From Euzebyella saccharophila (GTDB lineage: Bacteria; Bacteroidota; Bacteroidia; Flavobacteriales; Flavobacteriaceae): 64,000 nucleotides of DNA. Below the pieces are notes generated by a model, which worked only from the letters and a program-made list of their open reading frames with translations, was not told the DNA's origin and searched no databases. Positions 7,926 to 17,551 of this stretch are shown here, piece by piece. The stretch's first letter is position 1, and the number at the start of each line of letters is the position of its first letter. Both the position numbers and the translations under genes were made by a program. The stretch lies in NCBI RefSeq assembly GCF_014855495.1, contig NZ_JACYFJ010000004.1, positions 248,001 to 312,000 of the forward strand, in the 5' to 3' direction.

Positions 7926-8858
7926 TTACTTCACATCCATTAATTCTACATCAAAAAGCAAAGTTGCATTAGGAGGAATAACTCCACCTGCACCAGCGCT
8001 ACCATATGCCAAATCTGAAGGGATTACAAAGCGAGCCTTGTCCCCCACTTGTAAAAGACCAATGCCTTCATCCCAACCTGGAATAACTTGACCTACACCG
8101 ATTTGAAAATCTATGGGTTGTTTCCTTTTATAGGAGGAATCAAAAACTTGACCGTTCATTAAACTACCCTCATAATGAACAGATACCTTGCTTCCCTTTT
8201 CAGCTTTAGCTCCGTCACCTTTTTGAATTACTTTATAACGCAGTCCGCTAGGGGTACTTTCAAAACCGGCCGCTACCTTTTCAAGTTCCGCTTCCTGTTT
8301 TGCTTTTTCTTCTGCAATTCTTTGTTCCCTGGAATTCTGAAATGACTTAAAGGCATCTACTGCATCCCAATTTTCTGCTTCGTCCCCTACCCTTACAATT
8401 TCCAAAGTTTCAATAGCATCTCCTTGTGCAATGGCATCCACAACTTCCTGACCACTTTCTACATGACCAAAAACGGTATGTTTACCGTCTAACCATGGGG
8501 TTGGGACGTGAGTGATAAAAAACTGACTTCCATTAGTTCCAGGCCCAGCATTGGCCATAGAGAGAACTCCTGGTTCTGAATGCTTAAGTTCCGGATGAAA
8601 TTCATCATCAAATTTGTAACCAGCATCGCCAGTTCCTGTTCCAAGAGGACAACCTCCCTGAATCATAAAATCTGGAATTACTCTGTGAAACTTAATTCCG
8701 TCATAATAAGGCTCACCCGCTGCCTTAACCTTATTTTCTTGCTTTCCTTCCGCCAAGGCAACAAAATTGCCAACGGTACCCGGAGTTTTATCGTGGGTTA
8801 ATTTTACCAGTATCTCTCCTTTTGAAGTATTGAATTTTGCGTAGATTCCTTCTTGCAT
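7926..8858 (-). CDS. Dual-family immunophilin: cyclophilin-type and FKBP-type peptidyl-prolyl isomerase fusion
   Basis: 310 residues with two unrelated prolyl isomerase domains. Residues 1-165 are a cyclophilin ([35 protein letters not shown]). After a charged helical linker (about 170-200, [17 protein letters not shown]), residues 205-310 form an FKBP domain ([46 protein letters not shown]). Both active sites look complete. It lacks a signal peptide, so it would help fold cytoplasmic proteins. Such dual immunophilins have been described in Flavobacterium. A TACCTTTG element on the minus strand at 8883-8890 would give a leader of about 18 bases. Confidence 0.92.
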   Translation of the reverse strand: MQEGIYAKFNTSKGEILVKLTHDKTPGTVGNFVALAEGKQENKVKAAGEPYYDGIKFHRVIPDFMIQGGCPLGTGTGDAGYKFDDEFHPELKHSEPGVLSMANAGPGTNGSQFFITHVPTPWLDGKHTVFGHVESGQEVVDAIAQGDAIETLEIVRVGDEAENWDAVDAFKSFQNSREQRIAEEKAKQEAELEKVAAGFESTPSGLRYKVIQKGDGAKAEKGSKVSVHYEGSLMNGQVFDSSYKRKQPIDFQIGVGQVIPGWDEGIGLLQVGDKARFVIPSDLAYGSAGAGGVIPPNATLLFDVELMDVK

Positions 8859-8934
8859 TTTTATGCTTTTTTAATTGAGCGGCAAAGGTAAGGATTTAAG
8901 CCGGTTTCGGCATAATTGAGAACTTGGTTTACCC

Positions 8935-10329
8935 CTAACCTTTAATCTTGTTATTGGGGATAATGCCGTATTTATCAAAAAGATAGATCAAACTGGCCAT
9001 GCTGGCCGCACCAAGTTCCAATTCCCGTTTATTAACATGCTCAAAAGTATCTGTTTCTGCATGATGATGGTCAAAATACCTTTGTGAATCTGGTCGTAGA
9101 CCGGCCAATACCATATCTTGGTTCTTAAGAGGGCCAATATCCGCACCGCTATATCCCTTAACGAACATATGAATTAGATAGGGTTCAAATAATTTTTTCC
9201 ACTCCTGTACCCGCTCTAAGTTAGCCTCAGAACAATCAAAAGAAAAGCCTCTGGGGGTAAATCCTCCTGCATCGCTCTCTAGGGCAAAAACGTGGTTCTC
9301 TTTTTTATTTTTGGCAACTTCCGCATATTTATTGCCTCCCCTTAATCCATTTTCTTCGTTCATAAAGAGGACCACCCTTATTGTTCTCTTGGGTTTATAT
9401 CCCGTCTTTTTTAAAAGTCTCAGTACATCCATACTTTGCACGCAGCCTGCACCATCATCGTGTGATCCATCGCCTAAATCCCAAGAATCCAGGTGACCGC
9501 CAACTATCATAATTTCATTAGGAAATTGGCTTCCGGTTATTTCGCCAATGACATTATAGGATTCCACATCATCAAACTGTTTACAGTTTTGTCTAAGGTA
9601 AAACCTGGTCTTGGGATTCAGTTTTATAGTGGTACTTAAAAGTTCAGCACCATTGGTACTAATGGCCGCTGCGGGAATTCTATCGGCCACCGGGGTATCA
9701 CCATAACTCATGGATCCTGTATGCGGATGATCATCCAATTTGAGACTCATGGAACGTACAAGGACACCTACGGCTCCGAATTTAGCTGCTTCGGCCGCTC
9801 CGGAATATCGCTGGTCCACACAACCTGAATAGGATTCGAAAGTACTAATTACTGTTGGGTCCATGGGCCTATTGTAGAACACTATTTTCCCTTCTATTTT
9901 TTCCCTTCCCAAACTTTTTAAATCCTCTATTCCATTTACCTCAACCAATTCTGCCTTAAGACCGCCCACTGGGGTTGCCACAGAACCGCCCAAGGCACAA
10001 ACGGAAACATTGGTAGACTGGCCCGGTGCTGTTTCAAAATAAGCGAACTCAGGCGTTCCACGCACCCATTTGGGTACCATTACCGGTTGGAGCCAGACTT
10101 TATCCAAACCTAATGACTCCAATTCAGCTTTGGTATAATCCACGGCCTGTTGCGCCTGTACCGAACCTGATAATCTACCTCCAATTTGATTGCTCAAATG
10201 ATTTAACCAATCATAAGCTTTCCCTTCGGTTAACGCCGTTTTATAAATCTTATCCATTTGTTCAGCATCTTCTTGGGAATTCACGGTCCCTGCCAAACAT
10301 AATATCATTAAAAAAAAGAGCTTTTTCAT
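8935..10329 (-). CDS. M28 family zinc aminopeptidase/carboxypeptidase, secreted
   Basis: 464 residues. It has an N-terminal signal peptide (MKKLFFLMILCLAG, cleavage near NSQ), a PA-like insert around residues 110-250, and an M28 catalytic domain. The metal ligand region is GGHLDSWDLG with His279, followed by SHDDGAG (Asp291) and the catalytic Glu pair in FMNEENGLRGG. The late DHHHAETDT supplies another ligand. It would cleave peptides in the periplasm or outside the cell. Its ATG overlaps the stop of the polyphosphate kinase gene by four bases, so the two are co-transcribed; the functional link is unclear. Confidence 0.9.
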   Translation of the reverse strand: MKKLFFLMILCLAGTVNSQEDAEQMDKIYKTALTEGKAYDWLNHLSNQIGGRLSGSVQAQQAVDYTKAELESLGLDKVWLQPVMVPKWVRGTPEFAYFETAPGQSTNVSVCALGGSVATPVGGLKAELVEVNGIEDLKSLGREKIEGKIVFYNRPMDPTVISTFESYSGCVDQRYSGAAEAAKFGAVGVLVRSMSLKLDDHPHTGSMSYGDTPVADRIPAAAISTNGAELLSTTIKLNPKTRFYLRQNCKQFDDVESYNVIGEITGSQFPNEIMIVGGHLDSWDLGDGSHDDGAGCVQSMDVLRLLKKTGYKPKRTIRVVLFMNEENGLRGGNKYAEVAKNKKENHVFALESDAGGFTPRGFSFDCSEANLERVQEWKKLFEPYLIHMFVKGYSGADIGPLKNQDMVLAGLRPDSQRYFDHHHAETDTFEHVNKRELELGAASMASLIYLFDKYGIIPNNKIKG

Positions 10330-11210
10330 TCGTTTTCGTTTTCCAGCTGTTGTTTGTAGGCTTCTAAATTAACCTTAATTTTTTCGTCCAACTCGGGTTC
10401 CTGAATATCTTTATACTTTTTTAACTCTTGTAATAAAATACTGGCCACACTAACACGGGCCGCTTTTTTATTGTCCGACGGAATCACGTACCAAGGGGCG
10501 TGAGCCTTTGAAGTCCTATTAATGGCTTCTTCATAACAAGCCTGATACTGGTTCCATAGCTTACGTTCTTCCAAATCACCCGGTGAGAACTTCCAATTCT
10601 TTCTTTTTAGCGCGAGTCTTCTCAATAATCGCTGTCTCTGTTCCTCTTTGGATATATGAAGAAAAAATTTGAAAACAAGGGTGCCATTCTCTGCTATATG
10701 CCTTTCAAAATTATTTATTTGATCAAATCTTTTGTTCCAAAATTCTTCATCAATATCTTCTACCGAATGAATTCCGGGCAGGTATTCTCCCAAGATATAT
10801 TCTGGATGTACACGGGTAACCAAAACATTTTCATAATGGGTTCTATTAAAAACACCAAACTTTCCCCTAGCTGGTAAGGCAATATAGTGTCTCCACAAAT
10901 AGTCATGTTTCCTTTCCAGTTCCGTAGGTACCTTAAAACTATGGACAACTACTCCCCTGGCATTAAAGTCTTTAAAAACTTCACGAATCAAGCTATCCTT
11001 ACCCGCCGTATCTATCCCTTGAAGACAAACCAGAACGCTGTACTTTCCATGTGCATAAAGGGTATCTTGAAAGTCTCCTAACGCTTCCCTTACATTTTCC
11101 AACTCTCTTTTAAGTTGTTTATCCGATGAGCTAAAGTCTTCATAAGTAGACACTTGAGACAATTGAATGGCCTCAGTCACCTTGTACGTAGTAATTTTTG
11201 ATGTATCCAT
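10326..11210 (-). CDS. ppk2: Polyphosphate kinase 2 family protein (polyphosphate:nucleotide phosphotransferase)
   Basis: 294 residues, single PPK2 domain. The P-loop-like motif GIDTAGKDS (residues 65-73) and the lid region with RTHYENVLVTRVHP are present, as is the RRLALKRKNWKF segment that contributes basic residues for polyphosphate binding. PPK2 enzymes use polyphosphate to phosphorylate nucleoside mono- or diphosphates; from sequence alone I cannot fix the class, though the short single-domain form suggests class I or III. Cytoplasmic. It is upstream of the M28 peptidase, with which it overlaps by four bases. Confidence 0.9.
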   Translation of the reverse strand: MDTSKITTYKVTEAIQLSQVSTYEDFSSSDKQLKRELENVREALGDFQDTLYAHGKYSVLVCLQGIDTAGKDSLIREVFKDFNARGVVVHSFKVPTELERKHDYLWRHYIALPARGKFGVFNRTHYENVLVTRVHPEYILGEYLPGIHSVEDIDEEFWNKRFDQINNFERHIAENGTLVFKFFLHISKEEQRQRLLRRLALKRKNWKFSPGDLEERKLWNQYQACYEEAINRTSKAHAPWYVIPSDNKKAARVSVASILLQELKKYKDIQEPELDEKIKVNLEAYKQQLENENE

Positions 11211-11357
11211 AGTTGGAATATAAAATAAAACATCGTTGAAAGGGTAAAAATGTTAAAGAAAATGGTCGTTAAACACAAAAAAAGGCAGGTTAATCCAAAA
11301 AAGTATAATCAAGAGGCGTTCCATCGAAAAAAGTAGGTCTTAGGCAACAGTTGGTCT

Positions 11358-11365
11358 TAACTTTG
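11358..11365 (+). promoter_or_regulatory. -7 element for the 11408 gene
   Basis: TAACTTTG fits TAnnTTTG, giving a leader of about 36 bases before the ATG at 11408. No -33 element at normal distance. Confidence 0.4.
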
Positions 11366-11407
11366 TAAACGTAGAATGTCCCAAATTTTACAACCTTTTT
11401 ATTGACT

Positions 11408-12100
11408 ATGAAGCAGTTAAGAATTTTTTTAATACTTTGCTCCGTTGGTATATTATCTTCGTTTACCACGGGTCAATCCTGTAAATATGCCAACTCCAAT
11501 ATTGGATATGTAAAAACCGAAATTGAAGCAGCTTTGGGAATGACAGATCTTCAATTGTCTCGATTTCATACTTTCAAAGCAATTAATGCCATAGAAAAAT
11601 CCAAGAACGATTTGGAAGAATGTGGCTGCGAGTACGCTATTGATAATATTACTGAAGGTTCCGAGCATCTTAAACTAGCAACCAAAACTACCTCCATTGC
11701 CAGTACCAATATTCTTTTGAACAAGGCATTAAAAGAAACAATTGCCACGTTGGAATCCTTGAACGAACACGATAGCCATGGGAGCAATTACGGTAACGAC
11801 GTACTTAGCTTAAATACCGTAAATCTAAATAATGAATCCAAAAGCACCTACGAACCTCCTTCCGAAATATTACTTCGCAAAAAAGTAGATTCTTCATTAG
11901 TGAACTATAGAAAGTCACTGGAAAACATGGTCAAAACCGTCAATTGCACAGAGGCCAGGGCATTTGCAAATAGGGTGTATGAGCATTGTGAGCAGCAATT
12001 ATTGAAACCCAATCTTTCCGAAGGCAAAAAATATTACAACCTTAAAACCAAGGAGATTACCAAGAAGGCTTTGGACCAACTAGGTGAGTGTGGCAAATAA
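11408..12100 (+). CDS. Secreted helical protein of unknown function
   Basis: About 230 residues starting at the ATG at 11408 (a TTG two codons earlier is less likely). A signal peptide (MKQLRIFLILCSVGIL, cleavage near TGQ) indicates export. The mature part is mainly helical with paired cysteines (EECGCEYA) and further cysteines near the C-terminus (VNCTEA, HCEQQ, GECGK), which may form disulphides in the periplasm. I recognise no domain. It ends six bases before the convergent response-regulator gene. Confidence 0.7.
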   Translation: MKQLRIFLILCSVGILSSFTTGQSCKYANSNIGYVKTEIEAALGMTDLQLSRFHTFKAINAIEKSKNDLEECGCEYAIDNITEGSEHLKLATKTTSIASTNILLNKALKETIATLESLNEHDSHGSNYGNDVLSLNTVNLNNESKSTYEPPSEILLRKKVDSSLVNYRKSLENMVKTVNCTEARAFANRVYEHCEQQLLKPNLSEGKKYYNLKTKEITKKALDQLGECGK

Positions 12101-12105
12101 ATATA

Positions 12106-13269
12106 TTATTTGCTTGCAAAAAGTTTTACATCTTCTTCACTTACTTCTTTTCCTCCTAATATAATTAATCGCTCTACCACGTTTCTTAGCTCTCTGATAT
12201 TCCCTGTCCAATCGTAGCTTTTTAGCAACTTTACGGCCTTATCGGAAAATGTTTTTACGCCCATTCCTTGCTCCTGGGATATTTTTTTCGAAAAATAATC
12301 TATCAATAAAGGGATGTCTTCCCGTCTATCATTCAATGCCGGAACCTTAATCAGGATTACGGCAAGCCTATGATACAAATCTTCCCGAAAACGATTTTCT
12401 TCAATTTCCTTTTTCAAATCTTTGTTGGTTGCGGCTACCACTCGTACATCAACCTTTATATCCTTATCCGTACCTACCCTAGAAATCTTATTCTCTTGTA
12501 ACGCCCTTAATACCTTTGCCTGTGCAGAGAGGCTCATATCCCCAATTTCGTCCAAAAAAATAGTACCCTTATTGGCTGCCTCAAATTTTCCCGCACGATC
12601 TTTGACCGCAGATGTAAAGGCTCCTTTTACATGGCCAAAAAGCTCACTTTCTATCAATTCCGATGGAATGGCCGCACAGTTCACTTCTATAAAAGGCGCG
12701 GAACTCCTAGCACTTTTTTGATGTAACCAATGAGCTACCAGTTCTTTTCCGGTACCATTAGATCCCGTTATCAAAACTCTGGCATCTGTAGGTGCCACTT
12801 TTTCGATGATGTCCTTAATAGCTGAAATCCCCTTACTTTCACCTATCATTTCATAATTCTTACCTACTTTCTTCTTAAGAATCTTATTCTCGGTCACCAA
12901 CACCTTTCTATCCAAGGCATTGCGTACCGTGGTAAGCAACCTATTTAAATCTGGCGGTTTGGAGATATAGTCAAACGCTCCCATTCGCATAGTATTCACG
13001 GCCGTATCCAAATCACCATGACCGGAAATCATGATAAAAGGGATTTCTGGCTTAATTTTCCGGGCGGCTTCCAACACCTCTACTCCATCCATTTTGGGCA
13101 TTTTTATATCACAAAGGACCAAATCGTAATCATTGTTCTTAATGGCCTCCATACCTTTTAAACCGTCTTCCGCTTCTTCTAATTGATAGGAATCGTTCTC
13201 TTCGGAAAGTATTTTGACCAATACCCGGCGAATAGCAGCTTCATCTTCAATCAGTAATATTTTTGACAT
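12106..13269 (-). CDS. Sigma-54-type response regulator without DNA-binding domain
   Basis: 387 residues: an N-terminal receiver domain (phospho-acceptor Asp54 in VLCDIKMP, Lys104 in ISKPPD) followed by an AAA+ sigma-54-interaction domain. The AAA+ domain has Walker A GSNGTGKE at 169-176, a variant GAFTSA loop at 216-221 in place of GAFTGA, Walker B IFLDEIGDM near 237-245, and the C-terminal WTGNIRELRNVVERL. The protein stops about 15 residues later, leaving no room for the Fis-type helix-turn-helix found in NtrC. It may activate sigma-54 from solution or act through protein contacts. No histidine kinase gene is adjacent, so the cognate sensor is unknown. Confidence 0.9.
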   Translation of the reverse strand: MSKILLIEDEAAIRRVLVKILSEENDSYQLEEAEDGLKGMEAIKNNDYDLVLCDIKMPKMDGVEVLEAARKIKPEIPFIMISGHGDLDTAVNTMRMGAFDYISKPPDLNRLLTTVRNALDRKVLVTENKILKKKVGKNYEMIGESKGISAIKDIIEKVAPTDARVLITGSNGTGKELVAHWLHQKSARSSAPFIEVNCAAIPSELIESELFGHVKGAFTSAVKDRAGKFEAANKGTIFLDEIGDMSLSAQAKVLRALQENKISRVGTDKDIKVDVRVVAATNKDLKKEIEENRFREDLYHRLAVILIKVPALNDRREDIPLLIDYFSKKISQEQGMGVKTFSDKAVKLLKSYDWTGNIRELRNVVERLIILGGKEVSEEDVKLFASK

Positions 13270-13380
13270 AAGGAATTACTTCAATTGTTAATCTTTTGGT
13301 AAGATACAAGTACCAGTCAAGACTTGGAAAGTTTTAACTACATTTTAATCGTTTGATTACACATTACAATGGCCATCAAC

Positions 13381-14256
13381 TTAGAGTCCTACTCTAAAAC
13401 CTGTCCTAAAATAAAAACTGGGATCATCATTGAGGGTAAAAATATCATTCCGCTCTTCATCTCTAAGCACCCCATCTTGAAAAACCGTATGCCCTACATA
13501 ACCATATAAAAACGTACTTTTTGCCAACTTGTATTGGTACCCTATTGTAAATAAAGCCGCAGAGGAAGATACAGAAGAGGCGGTAACGGTACTGGGCAGC
13601 ACAATGTTGCTTTGTAAATTCACGTAATACCCGTCAAAAATAAACTCTGTCTGAAATTGATGTTGTTCGTTTAAGTGGTATTTAAAGCCAGACTTAGGTA
13701 TCCCCAAAACATAACTCCAATCTGGTCTAAACCGCTTTTCATAGTATATAATTGGTAATGGGATTCGTAAGGCTACAGTTGAATTGTAAGCGATTCCCAT
13801 GACCAATTTCATGGGTTTAGGTACATTTTTCTCCTCTTTTAAAAAACCTACCGTAGCATTTATGGAAAAATCTCCATTTTCCAAAGGTTTGCTTAAAGTG
13901 GAAGCCAATCTAGGGGTGATTACCCCAATAAATCGCCATTGGGGTTTAAATTTCCAAACGTAGGCCATGTTCAAGTCCAAGACATGAAATTGCTTTAATC
14001 CGGCATTACTAAACGGAAGCTCTCTTTGCAAGTCGTATGCCAACCGGTTGTACTCGCTACCAAAAACCAGGTTATTGGAATCTGCAACGGTAATAGGAAA
14101 GTTTACCAAAAATTTGAGACGTGAAAGGCTGGCGTCCGATTTATTTCTAGGCATCAACATATATTCCGCCCTTATAATATCAGGAGTTTGTGCTTGACCA
14201 AAATATCCAATTGCCAAAAAAGCAGCAATGACCCAGTTAAACAGTCTATGATTCAT
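13381..14256 (-). CDS. DUF6268-type outer membrane beta-barrel protein
   Basis: About 291 residues from the ATG at 14256. The signal peptide (MNHRLFNWVIAAFLAIG...AQ) and alternating hydrophobic strands (VLDLNMAYVWKF, FYFRTGFRVGL at the end) point to an outer membrane barrel. The closing aromatic/hydrophobic strand fits the BAM recognition signal. I place it in the DUF6268 family from memory. It overlaps the end of the MscS gene by 11 bases and is the last gene of a four-gene operon led by an ABC transporter. The transport function is unknown. Confidence 0.75.
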   Translation of the reverse strand: MNHRLFNWVIAAFLAIGYFGQAQTPDIIRAEYMLMPRNKSDASLSRLKFLVNFPITVADSNNLVFGSEYNRLAYDLQRELPFSNAGLKQFHVLDLNMAYVWKFKPQWRFIGVITPRLASTLSKPLENGDFSINATVGFLKEEKNVPKPMKLVMGIAYNSTVALRIPLPIIYYEKRFRPDWSYVLGIPKSGFKYHLNEQHQFQTEFIFDGYYVNLQSNIVLPSTVTASSVSSSAALFTIGYQYKLAKSTFLYGYVGHTVFQDGVLRDEERNDIFTLNDDPSFYFRTGFRVGL

Positions 14257-15190
14257 TCGAGTTCTTGGCGGTGCCAATTGAAGTGTGACGAAATGGTAGG
14301 TCTTGAAAAATATGAATATCCCTTTGTGGAAACGGTATGGTTATATTATGCTCCCTAAATTTAGCGTCGATCTTATAGCGCATTTCACTTTTGATTCTTG
14401 GGTCCGAAAAACTGTCGGAAATAAAAAAATTAACCGAAAATAATAAGGCAGAATCACCAAAATCATCAAATAGTACAAAAGGTTTGGGGTTTTTCATTAT
14501 TCCTTCTTGACCTTCTGCAATTTCCATTAAAATCTTTGTAACCACATCTATATCACTACCATAGGCCACACCCACTATCACCTTCTCACGAGTGGTTTTA
14601 TGGTTTTGGGTATAGTTGTAAATAATTTCACTGATGAAATGATGATTTGGTATGATTATCACCTTGTCATCTCTAGTAATGGCCCTAGTTGTTCGCAATT
14701 TTATCTCAAAGACTTTGCCCACTTTACCGTTTACCTCAATGATATCGCCCACGTGCAAAGATTTGTCCAGAATTATGAAAATACCCCCGATCACATCTTG
14801 GAAAAGTTCTTGTAAGGCCAAACCTAAACCAACGAACAATGCGGCCGAAGCTGTAAGTAAAAGTGTAATATCTATACCCGCCGCACTCATGGTAATGATA
14901 ATGACCACAATATAAATTACATAGCGTATAAACTTGAAAACACTAATGAACTTTAACCGATCATCATTTGCCATGCGAGAAGTGAGTAGAGACCTCAACC
15001 ACCGCAATAGAAAATTGGTGACGAGCAAAGCCACGCTTAGCATTATAAGTAGACCAATGGTAATTTCTATCCGCTGGTCTCCAGAACCATAGCCAATACC
15101 AATCTGCAAAAACTCCTTTATTGCCCCCCAAATATCCTCTTCAATCACCTCAACCACCTTGTTGGGTTCTTCTTGAAATGCACTAATCAT
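14246..15190 (-). CDS. Mechanosensitive ion channel, MscS family
   Basis: About 314 residues when started at the ATG at 15190 (MISAFQEEPNK), which overlaps the end of the ABC permease by eight bases. It has a membrane region with three hydrophobic segments, then the pore-lining helix (ALFVGLGLALQELFQDVIGGIFI), the MscS beta domain (VGDIIEVNGKVGKVFEI and IIIPNHHFISEII) and a C-terminal domain with DIHIFQDLPF. It releases osmolytes on hypo-osmotic shock. A second MscS-family gene lies at 30001, so this organism has at least two. Its co-transcription with an ABC transporter and an outer membrane barrel is unusual. Confidence 0.88.
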   Translation of the reverse strand: MISAFQEEPNKVVEVIEEDIWGAIKEFLQIGIGYGSGDQRIEITIGLLIMLSVALLVTNFLLRWLRSLLTSRMANDDRLKFISVFKFIRYVIYIVVIIITMSAAGIDITLLLTASAALFVGLGLALQELFQDVIGGIFIILDKSLHVGDIIEVNGKVGKVFEIKLRTTRAITRDDKVIIIPNHHFISEIIYNYTQNHKTTREKVIVGVAYGSDIDVVTKILMEIAEGQEGIMKNPKPFVLFDDFGDSALLFSVNFFISDSFSDPRIKSEMRYKIDAKFREHNITIPFPQRDIHIFQDLPFRHTSIGTAKNSNES

Positions 15191-16526
15191 ATTTAAGCCA
15201 CTTGAAAAGTTCTTTGTACGTTGGTTTTTTACCATACATAAGAATACCCACCCTATAAATTTTGGCGGCCAACCATACAATACCTATAAAGGTACCGAAT
15301 AATAAAAGGATTGAGGTCACCAATTCCCAAACAGGAACGCCGCCTTCACCTATACCACCGGGCAACCGCATCAACATAACAATAGGCGAGGTCAATGGAA
15401 ACAGGGAAAAACCTACCGCAATAGGCCCGTGAGGATTGCTAAAAACCGAAAAGAACCCTACATAAATAGCCAACATTAACGGCAATATAATAGGAAAGAT
15501 AAATTGCTGGGTATCCGTTTCATTATCAACCGCCGCTCCAATAGCGGCATAGATGGAACTGTATATTAAGTACCCCAACAGAAAATAAACCAAGAAAAAG
15601 AAAATGAGCATTACCCAAGGTATACGAAAAAGTTCTTGAGCATAGAGCTGCATTGTTTGATCGGCCGTGGGTATAGGAGGTGCCATATTTGCCCCCATAC
15701 CAGTTTGTAGATGAGCACTGGTGTTCAATGCCGATGGATCGATATCAAAAACGGCAAAAGCCACCAGCAATAATAATGATGCCGAAACCAGCCAAATACC
15801 AAATTGGGTAATTCCTGCCAATGAGGTTCCTATAATCTTACCCAACATTAATTGAAAAGGCTTTACCGATGAAATAATCACTTCTATAATCCTGCTTGTC
15901 TTTTCCTCAATCACGCTACGCATAACAAAGCCTCCATAGATAATGATGAACATCATGATCAGGTAACCAAAACCACCCCCAATAAAAGCTTTAATTTCAT
16001 TGATACCCTTAACATTGGTCTGCCCATCAAAAGTGGCGGTACGAATATCAAACCGGGTATCCACCTTTTCAAACTCAGATGCGGTAAGTCCTAATTCCAG
16101 AAGTCTTGACTGCCTCAATCTTTCTTGAAAAACAGCATCTATTTTTTCGGTTATATCCGTGCTTGGCGCATCTTCGGTGTAAAAAAATGAACGATCGCAA
16201 ACCTTTTCTATATGAATTTCATCCGGAATGTAAAGTAGCCCGTAGAACCCCAAACTAGCAACTGAATCCTTTGCCGTTTCCAAAGACACATCATCAAAAT
16301 TGACATAGGAAGTGGAAGTCGTTGCAATAAACTCATTTGAAAAAAAATTACTCTCGTTTAAAATTGCAATTACCTTGTGGTCGTTGTCATTTACTTTTGT
16401 GAGGTAAGCAATAAGCACAACCATTCCCACCATTAGGATTGGACTTAAAAAGGTCATAATCACAAATGATTTGTTTCGCACCTTGGCCAAATATTCCCTT
16501 TTGATAATAAGCAATAGTTTACGCAT
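15183..16526 (-). CDS. ABC-2 type transporter permease (NatB-like)
   Basis: 447 residues. An N-terminal membrane segment (FVIMTFLSPILMVGMVVLIAY) is followed by a large extracytoplasmic domain (about 45-185) and then five or six membrane segments, the layout of NatB/ABC-2 permeases. VIEEKTSRIIEVIISSVKPFQLMLGKIIG is the coupling segment. With the ATPase encoded just upstream (eight-base overlap) it forms an exporter; NatAB homologues export Na+ or drugs, but the substrate here is not determined. It overlaps MscS downstream, so the operon is ATPase-permease-MscS-DUF6268. Confidence 0.9.
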   Translation of the reverse strand: MRKLLLIIKREYLAKVRNKSFVIMTFLSPILMVGMVVLIAYLTKVNDNDHKVIAILNESNFFSNEFIATTSTSYVNFDDVSLETAKDSVASLGFYGLLYIPDEIHIEKVCDRSFFYTEDAPSTDITEKIDAVFQERLRQSRLLELGLTASEFEKVDTRFDIRTATFDGQTNVKGINEIKAFIGGGFGYLIMMFIIIYGGFVMRSVIEEKTSRIIEVIISSVKPFQLMLGKIIGTSLAGITQFGIWLVSASLLLLVAFAVFDIDPSALNTSAHLQTGMGANMAPPIPTADQTMQLYAQELFRIPWVMLIFFFLVYFLLGYLIYSSIYAAIGAAVDNETDTQQFIFPIILPLMLAIYVGFFSVFSNPHGPIAVGFSLFPLTSPIVMLMRLPGGIGEGGVPVWELVTSILLLFGTFIGIVWLAAKIYRVGILMYGKKPTYKELFKWLKYD

Positions 16527-17454
16527 TCAATTCTTTGCTTTGTACGGTTCTTATAAAAATTTCACTGGTTGACGGAATGGTCTCTACAAAACGGTTCACA
16601 TTTGCCTTATCGGAAAGATATGCCAGAACCTCTCTTGAGTTTTCATCAGGCAGTTGCAGGGTAAAGTCCAACTGGTTTTCCAAAGAATCGAAGGAAGAAT
16701 TGGACACCTTAAATTTCTCAGTAATTTCAGAAAGGATCAATTCCGCGTTTGCCGTTTGCAGCCCTACTCTAAATACATTGTTTTTATAAGCCCTCTTAAT
16801 ATCGGATAGTTTACCATCCAATACTTTCTTGGACCTATGTATTAAAGCAATATGCTCGCAAAGCTCCTCAACGGACTCCATACGGTGCGTGGAAAAAATG
16901 ATGGAAGTACCCTGTTCTTTTAATTTTAAAATTTCGTCTTTGATGATATTGGCATTAATGGGGTCAAACCCGCTAAACGGCTCATCAAATATTAAAAGTT
17001 TAGGTTCGTGAAGCACAGTTACTATAAACTGGATTTTCTGGGCCATACCTTTGGATAGCTCTTGAATTTTTTTGTTCCACCAATCTCCAATTTCCAATCG
17101 CTCAAACCAAAATTTCAACCGTTTTTTGGCTTCGGCCTTATCCAACCCCTTTAATTGAGCCAAGTAAAGTGCCTGCTCCCCTACCTTCATACTCTTGTAG
17201 AGTCCCCTTTCTTCCGGAAGGTACCCAATTTGTGCCACGTGATGGCTCTGCAAAGCCTCCCCATCAAAATAAACCTCGCCTTTATCTGGATAGGTAATTT
17301 GATTTATTATTCTAATAAGTGTGGTCTTACCGGCACCATTGGGACCAAGAAGTCCATAAATACTATTCTTGGGTATATTCAATGATACCTCATCAAGTGC
17401 AGTGTGTTCGCCGTATTTTTTGGTGACTTCCTTAGCGACCAAAATATTGTTCAT
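16519..17454 (-). CDS. ABC transporter ATP-binding protein (NatA-like)
   Basis: 311 residues. Walker A GPNGAGKTT (37-45), Q-loop YLPEERGLY, signature ELSKGMAQK and Walker B LLIFDEPF are present; the C-terminal 90 residues are a DUF4162-like accessory region. It powers the ABC-2 permease encoded next. A minus-strand TATCTTTG element at 17469-17476 would place transcription start about nine bases ahead of the ATG. First gene of a four-gene operon. Confidence 0.93.
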   Translation of the reverse strand: MNNILVAKEVTKKYGEHTALDEVSLNIPKNSIYGLLGPNGAGKTTLIRIINQITYPDKGEVYFDGEALQSHHVAQIGYLPEERGLYKSMKVGEQALYLAQLKGLDKAEAKKRLKFWFERLEIGDWWNKKIQELSKGMAQKIQFIVTVLHEPKLLIFDEPFSGFDPINANIIKDEILKLKEQGTSIIFSTHRMESVEELCEHIALIHRSKKVLDGKLSDIKRAYKNNVFRVGLQTANAELILSEITEKFKVSNSSFDSLENQLDFTLQLPDENSREVLAYLSDKANVNRFVETIPSTSEIFIRTVQSKELNA

Positions 17455-17468
17455 GCAAGCAATTTTGT

Positions 17469-17476
17469 CAAAGATA
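17469..17476 (-). promoter_or_regulatory. -7 element of the ABC/MscS operon
   Basis: Minus-strand TATCTTTG fits TAnnTTTG, about 15 bases upstream of the ATG. No -33 element was found. Confidence 0.4.
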
Positions 17477-17551
17477 TATAAAAGAGTTGTCAGTTAAACT
17501 TGAGGAAGAAGCTTAGTTTAAAAGACCTTTCAATCACCTAGCAATCTCCCT

